The notes under the pieces were generated by a model that made no database searches, was not told where the DNA came from, and saw only the letters and a list, made by a program, of their open reading frames with translations. From positions 186,001 to 250,000 of the forward strand of contig JAFWGI010000016.1 in the NCBI GenBank assembly GCA_017512425.1: 64,000 nucleotides of DNA, in the 5' to 3' direction. The position numbers were made by a program, and so were the translations under genes. Shown piece after piece: positions 17,483 to 26,390 of this stretch. Each line of letters opens with the position of its first letter. The first letter of the stretch is position 1. This stretch comes from Hyphomicrobium sp. Lineage in GTDB: Bacteria; Pseudomonadota; Alphaproteobacteria; Rhizobiales; Hyphomicrobiaceae.

Positions 17483-18382
17483 CTAGTGGAGCTGCAACGT
17501 CTGCGGCGTCTCTTCCCGCTTCGCAGATGTCGTGACGGCCTTCTGAACCTTCTCGAAAGCCCGCACCTCGATCTGGCGAATGCGCTCGCGGCTCACGCCG
17601 AACTCTTCCGACAGATCTTCAAGCGTCGCCGGATCTTCTGCAAGACGGCGGGCTTCAAACACGCGGCGCTCGCGGTCGTTCAGTACGGACATCGCCGAGC
17701 GCAAATACGAACGGCGGCGGCTCAGTTCCTCGTCTTCGACAAGGCGCTCTTCCTGAGACGGCGTATCGTCGACAAGCCAATCCTGCCATTCGCCAGATTC
17801 AGCTTCCGCACGCACCGGAGCATTCAGCGAGCTGTCACCACCGAGGCGGCGGTTCATGCTGATGACTTCATCTTCCGTCACGCCGAGCTTCGTCGCGATC
17901 TTTTTGACGGTCTCCGGCTTCAAGTCGCCTTCTTCGAGAGCCTGCAACTGGCTTTTGGTCCGGCGCAGATTGAAAAACAACTTCTTCTGCGCGGCGGTGG
18001 TACCCATTTTGACAAGGCTCCACGAGCGCAGGATGTACTCCTGGATCGAGGCGCGGATCCACCACATGGCATACGTCGCGAGGCGGAAACCCTTATCAGG
18101 CTCGAACCGCTTGACGGCCTGCATCAAACCGACGTTGCCTTCAGATACCACTTCGCCAATCGGCAACCCGTAGCCGCGATAGCCCATTGCAATTTTCGCA
18201 ACTAGGCGCAGATGCGATGTGACGAGCTTCTCAGCCGCGTCAGCATCGGCATGCTCCTGCCAGCGTTTCGCGAGCATGAATTCTTCGCCAGGCTCGAGCA
18301 TCGGAAATTTGCGGATCTCTTCGAGATACCGCGAAAGACCCAGCGAACCACCTGCAATTGTGGGAAGTGCTCTAGTTGCCAT
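17483..18382 (-). CDS. rpoH: RNA polymerase sigma-32 factor
   Basis: RpoH directs RNA polymerase to heat-shock promoters. The 299-residue protein has the sigma-70 regions in order. Region 2 includes EGNVGLMQAVKRFEP and ATYAMWWIRASIQEYI for -10 recognition. The RpoH-specific box QKKLFFNLR is at 132-140, and region 4 ends in SRERIRQIEVRAFEKVQ for -35 recognition. The start ATG 18382 gives the usual MATRALP beginning. A 195-base spacer separates it from the upstream rluD-type gene, so it likely has its own promoter. Alphaproteobacteria often have more than one rpoH; only this copy is here. Confidence 0.97.
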   Translation of the reverse strand: MATRALPTIAGGSLGLSRYLEEIRKFPMLEPGEEFMLAKRWQEHADADAAEKLVTSHLRLVAKIAMGYRGYGLPIGEVVSEGNVGLMQAVKRFEPDKGFRLATYAMWWIRASIQEYILRSWSLVKMGTTAAQKKLFFNLRRTKSQLQALEEGDLKPETVKKIATKLGVTEDEVISMNRRLGGDSSLNAPVRAEAESGEWQDWLVDDTPSQEERLVEDEELSRRRSYLRSAMSVLNDRERRVFEARRLAEDPATLEDLSEEFGVSRERIRQIEVRAFEKVQKAVTTSAKREETPQTLQLH

Positions 18383-18577
18383 CGCTCCGACTGCTGACCT
18401 TCACCCGTTTCCGGTTCGGCCCAGCGCTCCATGTGCCCGACGAACGTCCGGGACCATATATTCGAAGCCCCCGCCCGGCATGTTACATAGTTGTTAAACG
18501 CGGAATTACACGGTTGCGTTTCAAAGATTTCCCGGCGGTTGCCCGCCGCCTGTCTTCGATCGCCGCTGCCTTCCGCG

Positions 18578-19690
18578 TCACTTGTTATGAGAACGCGGCG
18601 ACGACTGCTTTTCCGTCGATTTCGGCTTTTTGGCTGGTTCCGCAGGCAGCTTAAGCGCTGCGATTAGTTGAGCCATATCAGCGGGTAAAGGGCTCTCAAA
18701 CAGCTTTGGTTTGCCACTTTTGGGGTGCTCAAACCCCAGCTCCGCTGCGTGCAAAGCTTGCCGATGCATACGCTCCGCCAAGGCCTGCGCACGCGGGTTG
18801 AGCAGCGCTTCCCGGGTCTTGAAACCGGTCCCGTAGACGGGGTCTGCTAAAACCGGATGACCGATATGCGCCAGATGCACACGGATTTGATGCGTCCGGC
18901 CGGTCTCCAGAATGAGCCGAAGAAGCGATACCGTGGCCGCCGGTGTCGCGCCCGTGAACGTCTCAACCACCTCATAGTGTGTCAACGCGCGCCTTGCCGT
19001 CTCGTGACGCGATACGGCGATTTTTGTCCTGTTTGACGTGCTTCGCGCCAGCGCCGCGTCAATCACGCCTTTCGGGCGAACAGGTACGCCCCAGACCAGT
19101 GCCAGATAGGCACGGTGCAGTCGGCCATCCTCGCCATGCGATTTGAATTGGTCGGACAAACTTTGATGCGCCGCGTCGTTCTTGGCAACGACCAGCAATC
19201 CGCTCGTATCCTTGTCGAGACGATGCACGATGCCCGGACGCTTGACACCGCCGACGCCAGACAGGCTGTCGCCGCAGTGCGCGATGAGCGCGTTGACAAG
19301 CGTGCCCGTCGCGTGGCCAGCCGCCGGATGCACGACCAGGCCAGCCGGCTTGTCGATAACGATGACGCTGTGATCTTCGAACACGACTTTCAGCGGGATT
19401 GCTTCCCCCGCAACCGCGGCCGGCTCTGCTTCCGGCACCTCGACATCGTAAAATTCCGCAGGTTTGACCCGGGTATTCGGCTCAACTATGGTCCGGCCGT
19501 CGCGCGAAACGTGGCCGTCCTTGATCAGGGCCTGGATCCTGGCGCGCGACAGCTCCGGAATTTGCGTTGCCAACCAGCGGTCAAGACGCTCCGAGGCGTT
19601 GTTCTCAACGACCTCGAATGTCTTTGTCGCGGCATCCACCTTGCCTTCGTGCACCCGCGCCTCGCTTTGTTTGATGGAACGACCGGTCAA
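18578..19690 (-). CDS. rluD: RluA/RluD family ribosomal large-subunit pseudouridine synthase
   Basis: The enzyme isomerises uridines to pseudouridine in 23S rRNA; RluD modifies helix 69. An S4 RNA-binding domain near the N terminus (SERLDRWLATQIPELSRARIQ) is followed by the catalytic domain with HRLDKDTSGLLVVAKND, whose Asp is the catalytic base, and RTHQIRVHLAHIGHP. There is no ATG at the 5' end. The longest frame begins at TTG 19690, but GTG 19654 (GAGG upstream) and GTG 19642 (GAAGG upstream) are better-supported starts. The gene is divergent from the DUF6476-like gene, whose ATG is only 14 bases away if TTG is used. The C-terminal tail is Lys/Ser-rich. Assignment to RluD rather than another RluA member is likely but not proven. 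Confidence 0.88.
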   Translation of the reverse strand: MTGRSIKQSEARVHEGKVDAATKTFEVVENNASERLDRWLATQIPELSRARIQALIKDGHVSRDGRTIVEPNTRVKPAEFYDVEVPEAEPAAVAGEAIPLKVVFEDHSVIVIDKPAGLVVHPAAGHATGTLVNALIAHCGDSLSGVGGVKRPGIVHRLDKDTSGLLVVAKNDAAHQSLSDQFKSHGEDGRLHRAYLALVWGVPVRPKGVIDAALARSTSNRTKIAVSRHETARRALTHYEVVETFTGATPAATVSLLRLILETGRTHQIRVHLAHIGHPVLADPVYGTGFKTREALLNPRAQALAERMHRQALHAAELGFEHPKSGKPKLFESPLPADMAQLIAALKLPAEPAKKPKSTEKQSSPRSHNK

Positions 19691-19704
19691 AGGACCAAAA
19701 CGTC

Positions 19705-20097
19705 ATGACGGACAGCCCCAGAACTGCACCCGACGGTTCCCCGATGAGCGAAGCTGATCTCTTGCGCGAACAGCGCCTCCAGCGCAACCTCAAGATCCTC
19801 ATCGCAGGCATGGGCGTATTAATCTTGCTCGGTCTCGGCGCCGTCGTGCTGCGCATCGTGACAGGCGGCGGCGCCGAACAGCAATCCGGTACGGCAACGT
19901 CAGCGCTGGCACCGGCGGGCGGCGAAATTGCCGTCGAACTGCCGCCGGGCGCCAAAGTCGTCTCCGTATCGGTCTCCGGCAATCGCCTCGCGGTCCATCA
20001 TGAGAGCCCAGCCGGAACAGGAATAGCAATCATCGATCTCGATACCGGCCGCCGCGTCGCCGATGTCAAACCGCTGGCTGCTGTGCCACGCAATTGA
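19705..20097 (+). CDS. DUF6476-like single-pass membrane protein
   Basis: The 130-residue protein has a cytoplasmic Arg-rich N terminus, one membrane segment (about residues 30-52) and a short periplasmic domain. That domain has the pattern LPPGAKVVSVSVSGNRLAV...GIAIIDLDTGR, which resembles one repeat of a beta-propeller-like fold. I recall this arrangement from small alphaproteobacterial proteins annotated DUF6476; the function is unknown. It is divergent from the rluD-type gene, a neighbourhood that may be conserved. The CorC-family gene follows after 163 bases. Confidence 0.65.
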   Translation: MTDSPRTAPDGSPMSEADLLREQRLQRNLKILIAGMGVLILLGLGAVVLRIVTGGGAEQQSGTATSALAPAGGEIAVELPPGAKVVSVSVSGNRLAVHHESPAGTGIAIIDLDTGRRVADVKPLAAVPRN

Positions 20098-20249
20098 GCG
20101 CGCGTTAACCTGCATCGCGCATCGAAAACGCAAGTTGCACAGACTTACGTCAATCCTCGTTTCAATTGAATTTGTTCAACGAATTGTCCTCAGACCTGCC
20201 GCATTGCGTCGGAGGCGTGCGCGTCCTATGTTCACGCCCAATCTCAATT

Positions 20250-20263
20250 AAGGAGTGGCTTTG
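20250..20263 (+). promoter_or_regulatory. Ribosome binding site that fixes a TTG start
   Basis: AAGGAG at 20250-20255 is followed after five bases by TTG at 20261-20263. A GTG at 20255-20257 is in frame but overlaps the AAGGAG itself and cannot use it, so the TTG is the likely start. Confidence 0.65.
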
Positions 20264-21586
20264 ACGAAGACGTCGGCCGCGAAACCCGTGACCGAACTTT
20301 TCATCGTCGTCGCACTCATTCTTCTCAACGGTCTTTTTGCGCTCTCCGAACTCGCTGTCGTCTCCTCAAGACGTCCGAGACTGAAAGCTATGGAAGCCGC
20401 CGGCAGAGCCGGTGCCCAAAGTGCGCTTGCGCTGGCGTCTGAACCAGGGCGCTTCCTATCTGCCGTCCAAATCGGCATTACGCTGATTGGCATCATCAAC
20501 GGTGCGTTTTCAGGCGAAGCGTTCGGCGACGGAGCGATCGCGTACTTGCAAAACGTGGGCGTTCCTGATGCGATTGCAGGTCCGCTCGGCTACGGCTCGG
20601 TTATTCTGATCATCACGTACCTTTCGGTGATCGTGGGCGAACTCGTTCCGAAAACTCTGGCGTTACGCAACGCCGAAGGCATCGCCTGCGCTGTCGCCCC
20701 GATCATGTCGGCTTTTGCGAAGGCAGCCTTGCCGGCCGTATGGGTCCTCGATGCGTCGACGAAATTCGTATTTCGCATTTTTGGTCAAACGACCGAAAAC
20801 GACAACGCTGTCACCGACGAAGAAATCAAAACGATCATCGCCGAAGCCGAGACGAGCGGTGTTCTCGAAAGCGGCGAACGCGAAATGATCTCAGGTGTCA
20901 TGCGTCTTGCCGACCGCGCTGTCGTTGGGCTCATGACACCGCGCACTGACGTCGACTGGATCGATATAACAGCCAATGACGCGATTATCCGCGAGCGCCT
21001 GATAACGACGCCCCACTCGCGCTTGCCCGTCGGCGACGGCTCTGCTGACAACATGATCGGCGTCGTCCAAACGCGCGAACTGCTGGCAACCATCCTCGCC
21101 GGCAAGCCGTTTGAAGTCCGCTCACATATCCGCAAGGCGCCGATCATTCCGGAAACGACCGACGCGCTCGACGTCTTGTCGATCTTGCGCGATGCCAATG
21201 TGCCGATGGCGTTGATCCACGACGAGTACGGCCACTTCGAGGGCTTGGTCACTCCTGCCGATATTCTGCAAGCAATCGCGGGCGCTTTCAAATCCGACAC
21301 CGAAGGCATCGAGCCGGATGCCGTGGAACGCGACGATGGCTCGTGGCTTCTGTCAGGCTCGATGCCGGCCGACGAAATGGCTGACAAAATCGGGATCGTC
21401 CTGCCGCAGAACCGTTCATACGAAACCGCCGCAGGATTCGTGCTTGCCGAGTTGCAGCACATTCCGAAAACCGGCGAGCACGTTGACGTCAACGGCTGGC
21501 GGTTTGAAGTCGTCGACCTGGATGGCCGCAGGATCGATAAGATCCTCGCCAGCCGTCATTTGAAGGTCCGCCGTCAGTTGCTCTAG
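20261..21586 (+). CDS. Hemolysin-family/CorC-type membrane transporter (CNNM, CBS pair, HlyC_CorC)
   Basis: The protein of about 441 residues has a CNNM transmembrane domain (LNGLFALSELAVVSSRRPRL, then three more hydrophobic segments to about 190). A tandem CBS module follows (GLMTPRTDVDWID, then VPMALIHDEYGHFEGLVTPADIL), and a CorC_HlyC FAD-like domain closes it (GFVLAELQHIPKTGEHV). Such proteins are linked to Mg2+/Co2+ efflux or membrane-stress tolerance; the name hemolysin is historical. The start is a TTG fixed by AAGGAG. It is the last plus-strand gene before a run of minus-strand genes. There is no strong terminator behind it. Confidence 0.9.
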   Translation: MTKTSAAKPVTELFIVVALILLNGLFALSELAVVSSRRPRLKAMEAAGRAGAQSALALASEPGRFLSAVQIGITLIGIINGAFSGEAFGDGAIAYLQNVGVPDAIAGPLGYGSVILIITYLSVIVGELVPKTLALRNAEGIACAVAPIMSAFAKAALPAVWVLDASTKFVFRIFGQTTENDNAVTDEEIKTIIAEAETSGVLESGEREMISGVMRLADRAVVGLMTPRTDVDWIDITANDAIIRERLITTPHSRLPVGDGSADNMIGVVQTRELLATILAGKPFEVRSHIRKAPIIPETTDALDVLSILRDANVPMALIHDEYGHFEGLVTPADILQAIAGAFKSDTEGIEPDAVERDDGSWLLSGSMPADEMADKIGIVLPQNRSYETAAGFVLAELQHIPKTGEHVDVNGWRFEVVDLDGRRIDKILASRHLKVRRQLL

Positions 21587-21621
21587 GCAACGCTCGTGCG
21601 ATGGCGCTTTTCAGCGTGCCA

Positions 21622-23190
21622 TCACTGCGTCAGGAACAGCTTCGACACTTTCAGTGCGATGTCACGAAACGCTTGGCGCAGTTCCTCGCCGTTTGAAGCG
21701 TTGTAAAAGCTGTTGGGCGTCGAAGCGCAGTTATTCATCAGATCGACCGCATCGGCGCTGTTGATCAGATTGAAGCCGACCGTATAGACCGTGACACCGG
21801 CTTGCTTCATCGCTGCACACATTTTTTCGGATTGGTCGTAGGCGTTGCCATTCGACGCGTTGCAGTTGATCTTATCGAGAATAGACCCGCTGCCGTTGGT
21901 CGAATCCTGGCTGATCACGCCTTTACAGTAACTGCTGTTGTATTCGCCGTCGCTCATAAGAACGGCGATCTTTTTAACGTCGCTCAATCCGTACGCGGCA
22001 GGCTTGCTCGCGGATGGCCAGACGTCGGCCCATTTCGGAGACAGCATATACCAGCCCCAGGCAACACCAACCTGACCGGCGGTTGATCCACCCGCCTTCA
22101 AGCCCTTGATCGCCGACGTCAGCGTGTCTTTGTTGTTGGTCAGCGGCGTGACCGCTTGCGTCGAACACGGGTTGTTCAAACTCGGATAATTCGGCCCGAC
22201 CGGCGCCGTTTTCGGATCGGTGTCCTTGTAGGCATGAGCGCCTGTGCGTTCCGTGACGCACGAACTCAGCGAATACAGCAGCGGCAAACCGTATGGATTG
22301 ACCAGTGACTGCATAAGACAGCCGAGCGTCTTGCACCCGCCAAGGATCGGGCTGCCGCGCGCCGCATCGGCATAGACGCCTGCGTTGACGGCCGTCGCAT
22401 AGGGAACCAACGCGACCTTCGACGTATATTTGGATTGATTTTGCCAGACGATAATATCGACGAGGTCCTGCGCAGCAAGTTTGAGGTCGGGCAGTTTTGT
22501 GCCCTCATTCATCGAGCCCGACATGTCGAGGATCATCGACATTTCAATATTGGTTTTGGCGTTGTCGCCGACCGACAGCTTTGCCGTCGGACTGTTCGCG
22601 GCCGACAACGTCACGACCGGCAAAGTTTTAATATTCATCAGCGCCAGCAGGGGCGTGGCGATCGTCGCTTGTCCAATAGCGCTAATCGACGTGCCTGAAT
22701 CACCAACCGTGAAAGACACTGTGTCGGTCTTGAGCTTGAGACGGTTTTGCGTGCCCTGCGTGTAGTACTGTTTCGCGACAGCGAGCGCGTCCGCGGTGTT
22801 GCCACCATTGGTTTGCAAGGCGCGTCCGGCAGCGAGCACAGCAGCGTCGAGCGCGGCGATCGTTTGGTTGCGCGCATTGCTCCAGCGCGCGAAGTCCAAT
22901 CCGATGCCGACGAAGGTCATCATGATCAACGCCATGATGCCGAATACGATCGCCGTCGCGCCCGACGTGTCGGATTGAAAACGCGCTACCGATTGCAATG
23001 CGCCGTGCCGGCCATGCCGAATGGCTATGGGCAAATCATTACTGCCTGCCGCGTTGCTGGCAATTTGGGAGCGGCAGCGCTGCACGTGGGAACGCAGACG
23101 TGCGGCAGGCAGTAATTCAATGAGGTTTTGTGCGTGCGCAGAAACGGCACACGGCAGCGAACGGAGGCGCAATCGAACCCGGATTTTCAT
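21622..23190 (-). CDS. TadG-like pilus assembly protein with von Willebrand factor A domain
   Basis: A Tad/TadE-type N-terminal membrane segment (DTSGATAIVFGIMALIMMTFVG) follows a stretch that should be short in a typical TadG. A vWA domain follows with a complete MIDAS start DMSGSMN and a later SDGEYN segment. TadG-like proteins are exported with Flp pilus machinery and may help adhesion. The start is uncertain: the frame is open to 23238, ATG 23190 is taken as nominal, and TTG codons closer to the membrane segment (near 23035 and 22993) would give a more usual N terminus. Many Cys in the vWA part suggest disulfides outside the cytoplasm. No other tad genes are present, so this is an orphan copy. 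Confidence 0.8.
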   Translation of the reverse strand: MKIRVRLRLRSLPCAVSAHAQNLIELLPAARLRSHVQRCRSQIASNAAGSNDLPIAIRHGRHGALQSVARFQSDTSGATAIVFGIMALIMMTFVGIGLDFARWSNARNQTIAALDAAVLAAGRALQTNGGNTADALAVAKQYYTQGTQNRLKLKTDTVSFTVGDSGTSISAIGQATIATPLLALMNIKTLPVVTLSAANSPTAKLSVGDNAKTNIEMSMILDMSGSMNEGTKLPDLKLAAQDLVDIIVWQNQSKYTSKVALVPYATAVNAGVYADAARGSPILGGCKTLGCLMQSLVNPYGLPLLYSLSSCVTERTGAHAYKDTDPKTAPVGPNYPSLNNPCSTQAVTPLTNNKDTLTSAIKGLKAGGSTAGQVGVAWGWYMLSPKWADVWPSASKPAAYGLSDVKKIAVLMSDGEYNSSYCKGVISQDSTNGSGSILDKINCNASNGNAYDQSEKMCAAMKQAGVTVYTVGFNLINSADAVDLMNNCASTPNSFYNASNGEELRQAFRDIALKVSKLFLTQ

Positions 23191-23381
23191 GAGACCCACA
23201 GCGGCGCCATCGCACGCGAAGGTGCCGCAATCATTCAAATGTCAGGGGATCATGCCGGGTTACGGCTCGACATCGCAGGCATCATGCCGCCGCCACCCCG
23301 GACTCTTCCGGAGTTCGGGATATCTACGATGAAGAATGTCCTACAATTATTTCTAATTAGTGAGCGGCGTTTAAACAGCGA

Positions 23382-23636
23382 TCAATGTCGTGGCAAATCT
23401 TCAATGATGCGCGCCAACATGTCGGAGCACTGCGCAGCGCGATATTCGCTTTCGTAGGTCCGGTCGAAGGTGCCGATCACCGATGCGAGCATGCAGACAA
23501 GCAGCGCCTGCAGCGCCGCGTCGCCTTGCCCTGGGTCTTTCGACCATGACGCCACCACCGCGCGACTGACGGCATCTTCAACGTCGCGGACGACATCGTC
23601 GCCGAGTTGTTGGCGGATCTGCTGATAGGAAATCAT
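23382..23636 (-). CDS. Small hypothetical protein
   Basis: The 84-residue product starts at ATG 23636 (MISYQQIRQQ). The frame is open further upstream to 23777, but that part is Arg/Phe-rich and unconvincing. The protein looks helical and acidic (LGDDVVRDVEDAVSRAVVAS, then ALQALLVCMLASVIGTFDRTYE), has two Cys and no signal peptide. I do not recognise it. It lies between the orphan TadG gene and a coiled-coil membrane protein, all on the minus strand but with large gaps. No clear ribosome binding site is visible. Confidence 0.45.
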   Translation of the reverse strand: MISYQQIRQQLGDDVVRDVEDAVSRAVVASWSKDPGQGDAALQALLVCMLASVIGTFDRTYESEYRAAQCSDMLARIIEDLPRH

Positions 23637-23833
23637 GGACGCAACCGGTACAGGAACGGAGCATGCCACGAGAGCTGGCGAAGCGCGGATGGCGTCATGC
23701 CGGCGAAACGCCGTTATGCAACCGACGATCGCGCGCTCAACTGACCGGTACCACTGAAAGCTGAAGAACTGCCTCAAGCCTCAGTTAGCGTTTTCGTAAC
23801 CGATACTTGCCGCGCTCGGCGCTGAAGCGCGCT

Positions 23834-25243
23834 CTACTTTTCAATACCGCTAATGCGGTCGAGCAAGCGCGGGCGCCGCGGTGATACGTCAATCGCCGCC
23901 TCTACCGGCGCCTCGACTACGACAGTATCGCCGGAAGCGTCAGTCGCGCCGCCATTGACGGCTTTCAAGAAGCCGCCAGTAGCAGCCCGCACGTCGCGAG
24001 CAGTTTCGCCCTGGGCCGCATATCCGTTGCTGGTGCTCGCGGCGCCCGGAACACGCGGGGCCGCAATCCGTTCGGCAAGCGGCCGGCGGGGCGCATCGAA
24101 GTCCGGCTTATCGCCGGCATTGTTGCCGACCGACGCACCGCCACCCAAGCGGCGCAACTCGTCGCGAAAGTTCTGCGCCTGTCGCACTAGCCGTTCATTG
24201 CTGCTGGCCAGTTCGGCGCGCAAACTCTCGATCGTGCTGCGATTCTCCGCGACCTCAGCTTGCAGCTGGCTAATCTCGACCTTCGCCGTCAGCGAAGCCG
24301 ACGTGCGACCGGTCGACGGATCGACCGCACTATCAGCAAACGCTTTGAGTGCGGCGCGCATCTTCGCCATTTCGGCATGTTGCGCTTCGGCTTCGATTTC
24401 GAGTTCACGAATTTTAGCGTCGAGCGCCTTACGGGCGTCGTTCCCGTCGCCTTCGAGGCTCAAAACCTTGGCTTCGGATTTCGCCAATTCCGATTTCAAC
24501 GCCGCAAGCTCTGCTGCCTTCTGAGCTTCTACTTCCGCATCGGCCTCGGCAAGCTTCTGCCGCTTTTGCAGCTTGTCGATCATCGCCGACTGTTCGCGCG
24601 ACTTGGCCCGCAATTCTTCAAGTTCAGAGCGCAGCGCGACTTCACCGTCAAACCTCGGATCGCCTAGCGTCTCGCGGTTGCGTGCCGCGCGGGTGTCGAG
24701 CGCCGCGCGAACGCGTGACAGCTCGGACCGTTGCTGCGTGTTGATCTGGGTCGCTTCCTCAAGCGCTTCCGCCTGTTTGGCGCCGCTGTCGGTCAGAAGC
24801 ATGATTTCCCGGTCGCGCTGTACCAGCAGTTTGCGCGCCTCGGCGAGCCGCTGCTCGACCTTCGGCAACCGGTCGAGGATCGCCTGTTCAAGCACGCGAC
24901 GGGCATTCTCGTGCTCTTCAACGCTCATCTTCTGCGTTGCGATGGCTTGTTCGAGATCGTGGATTTTGGCTTCGCGACGGTTGATTTCGACGCTCTGCCG
25001 CGCCGCCGTCAGACCTGCGTCTTCAAGCTTCATTTCGAGCTTATGGACATCGAGCGCGAACGCCGCGCGCAAACGGTCTTTGTCTGCCGTGATTTCGGCT
25101 TCCGTCAGCGGCAACGTCCGCTTCACGGTTTCGGTTGCGAACCGCTCGATGCGCCGCCGGTACGCAGGCTGCAGCAAAAGCAGCAAAAAGGCCGCCAGCA
25201 GGAAGCCCAAGATCACATGCATGGCCGCGTAGACGGTGATCAA
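23834..25243 (-). CDS. Membrane-anchored coiled-coil protein of unknown function
   Basis: The 469-residue protein has one N-terminal membrane helix (about residues 6-26, LGFLLAAFLLLLLQPAY). A basic stretch comes next, then a very long coiled coil (about 45-360) rich in Glu, Ala, Arg, Leu and Gln. The last 100 residues are low complexity (Ala/Gly/Arg/Pro) and end in LLDRISGIEK. The layout suggests a cytoplasmic rod tied to the inner membrane, as in proteins that organise the envelope or the division site, but no family name can be given. EipA lies 125 bases upstream on the same strand. Confidence 0.7.
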   Translation of the reverse strand: MITVYAAMHVILGFLLAAFLLLLLQPAYRRRIERFATETVKRTLPLTEAEITADKDRLRAAFALDVHKLEMKLEDAGLTAARQSVEINRREAKIHDLEQAIATQKMSVEEHENARRVLEQAILDRLPKVEQRLAEARKLLVQRDREIMLLTDSGAKQAEALEEATQINTQQRSELSRVRAALDTRAARNRETLGDPRFDGEVALRSELEELRAKSREQSAMIDKLQKRQKLAEADAEVEAQKAAELAALKSELAKSEAKVLSLEGDGNDARKALDAKIRELEIEAEAQHAEMAKMRAALKAFADSAVDPSTGRTSASLTAKVEISQLQAEVAENRSTIESLRAELASSNERLVRQAQNFRDELRRLGGGASVGNNAGDKPDFDAPRRPLAERIAAPRVPGAASTSNGYAAQGETARDVRAATGGFLKAVNGGATDASGDTVVVEAPVEAAIDVSPRRPRLLDRISGIEK

Positions 25244-25368
25244 GAAATACGTCCTGGTTCAAATGCGTTTGGGCGCCGCACCGCAACGCCGGTCTTGCAG
25301 TATACCCGTCGCCCAGCGCGCCCTGAGATCAGGAGTGATTATCAGGTCGGCGTCGCCGCTGCGACATC

Positions 25369-26226
25369 CTAGAAGGGGTTCCAGGTCGGATTTCGCGTGT
25401 ACTTCAAATAGCCGACGTTGGCACCCAGCCGCAAGCCGACCCCCGCTCGTATCGGTGCAAGAGTTATATCGCCGGCCTTCTGGAGTTGCACGCCGACACC
25501 TCCGACGACATACGCCGATCCTTCGACCCCGCCAAACCTGTTATAGATATCGGAGGGATCGTGCAGATTGTACACGAGGACCATGACCTTCGATCCTTCG
25601 GCGCCAAAGTCATATCCGACGGTCGGACCTTGCCAAAAGACCTTATGATCGCCCGCGTCCTTTGTGTGCAGTTTGCCCTCGCCATAGCGCACGCCGGCAA
25701 CGACAGCGCCGCCGGCATCCTGGCCTAGGATGTAGCCATTCGGCCGGCCGGCTTTCTGAAACGCCCACTCGATTGCCGACGCAAGCCCGGTGCTCACGCC
25801 GCCAAAAAATCCATGCCCAGCCTTTAGAATCTCATTCTGAGTGTAATAACCGCGCGATCCCTGTTCTGGTGGACCGCCCTCAGATTCCGGTGCGACCGGC
25901 TCATAACGCTCTTGGCGGCTGTTGGCACCGACCGGCGGCGGTGCGTACGGCTCGCCATATCCGCCGGCATCGCCACCGCGACTATACGGAGCGCCGCCGT
26001 CGCGACGCGATCCGTCGAGCGGACGATAAGGCTCATAGGTCTCAGCCGACGGTGGAGGTGGCGCGCGATAGGCATCGCCACTGCTGTAGCCATCCTGATT
26101 TGGCGGTCGATACGCGTCGTCGACCGCATTTGCAGGCGACAGCAAGATGAAAACCGTGCCGACTGCGAGCAACGCCATGCGCACGCTGTGCCAGCCGTAA
26201 CCGTGCCCGCTTGAAGCTTTCGACAT
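25369..26226 (-). CDS. eipA: EipA/DUF1134 family envelope protein
   Basis: The 285-residue protein has a signal peptide (about residues 16-35, ending near ANA), a disordered Pro/Tyr/Arg-rich region to about 130, and a C-terminal DUF1134 domain. That domain has GHGFFGGVSTGLASAIEWAF, GQDAGGAVVAGVRYGEG, GYDFGAEGSKVMVLVYNL and the ending YLKYTRNPTWNPF. DUF1134 proteins are typical of alphaproteobacteria; Brucella EipA is a periplasmic beta-barrel-like protein needed for envelope integrity and was reported as CtrA-linked. The Pro/Tyr-rich extension is longer than I expect for the family. The name is transferred on domain grounds. Confidence 0.85.
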   Translation of the reverse strand: MSKASSGHGYGWHSVRMALLAVGTVFILLSPANAVDDAYRPPNQDGYSSGDAYRAPPPPSAETYEPYRPLDGSRRDGGAPYSRGGDAGGYGEPYAPPPVGANSRQERYEPVAPESEGGPPEQGSRGYYTQNEILKAGHGFFGGVSTGLASAIEWAFQKAGRPNGYILGQDAGGAVVAGVRYGEGKLHTKDAGDHKVFWQGPTVGYDFGAEGSKVMVLVYNLHDPSDIYNRFGGVEGSAYVVGGVGVQLQKAGDITLAPIRAGVGLRLGANVGYLKYTRNPTWNPF

Positions 26227-26390
26227 CCGTCAGACCCTGTGGTTTTTGGACGAGACTATTCTTTTCACACCGCTTCGGCTGCCCACGCCGACACAGACTC
26301 AACGCTCCTCACAATCGCGTGACACTTTCGCCAAAGTGTGGCCGGAAAGCGTTGCATCTGCGCCAGACAGCTCAGAAATGCACGCAAATC

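Noticed and set aside
18490..18530. TTGAAA on the minus strand upstream of rpoH as a heat-shock promoter
   Set aside because: No acceptable -10 element lies at 16-18 bases; the best candidate is 20 bases away.
23165..23190. GGTTCGATTGC on the minus strand, another T-loop look-alike
   Set aside because: The flanks do not form a T stem; the sequence lies in the extended TadG-like reading frame.
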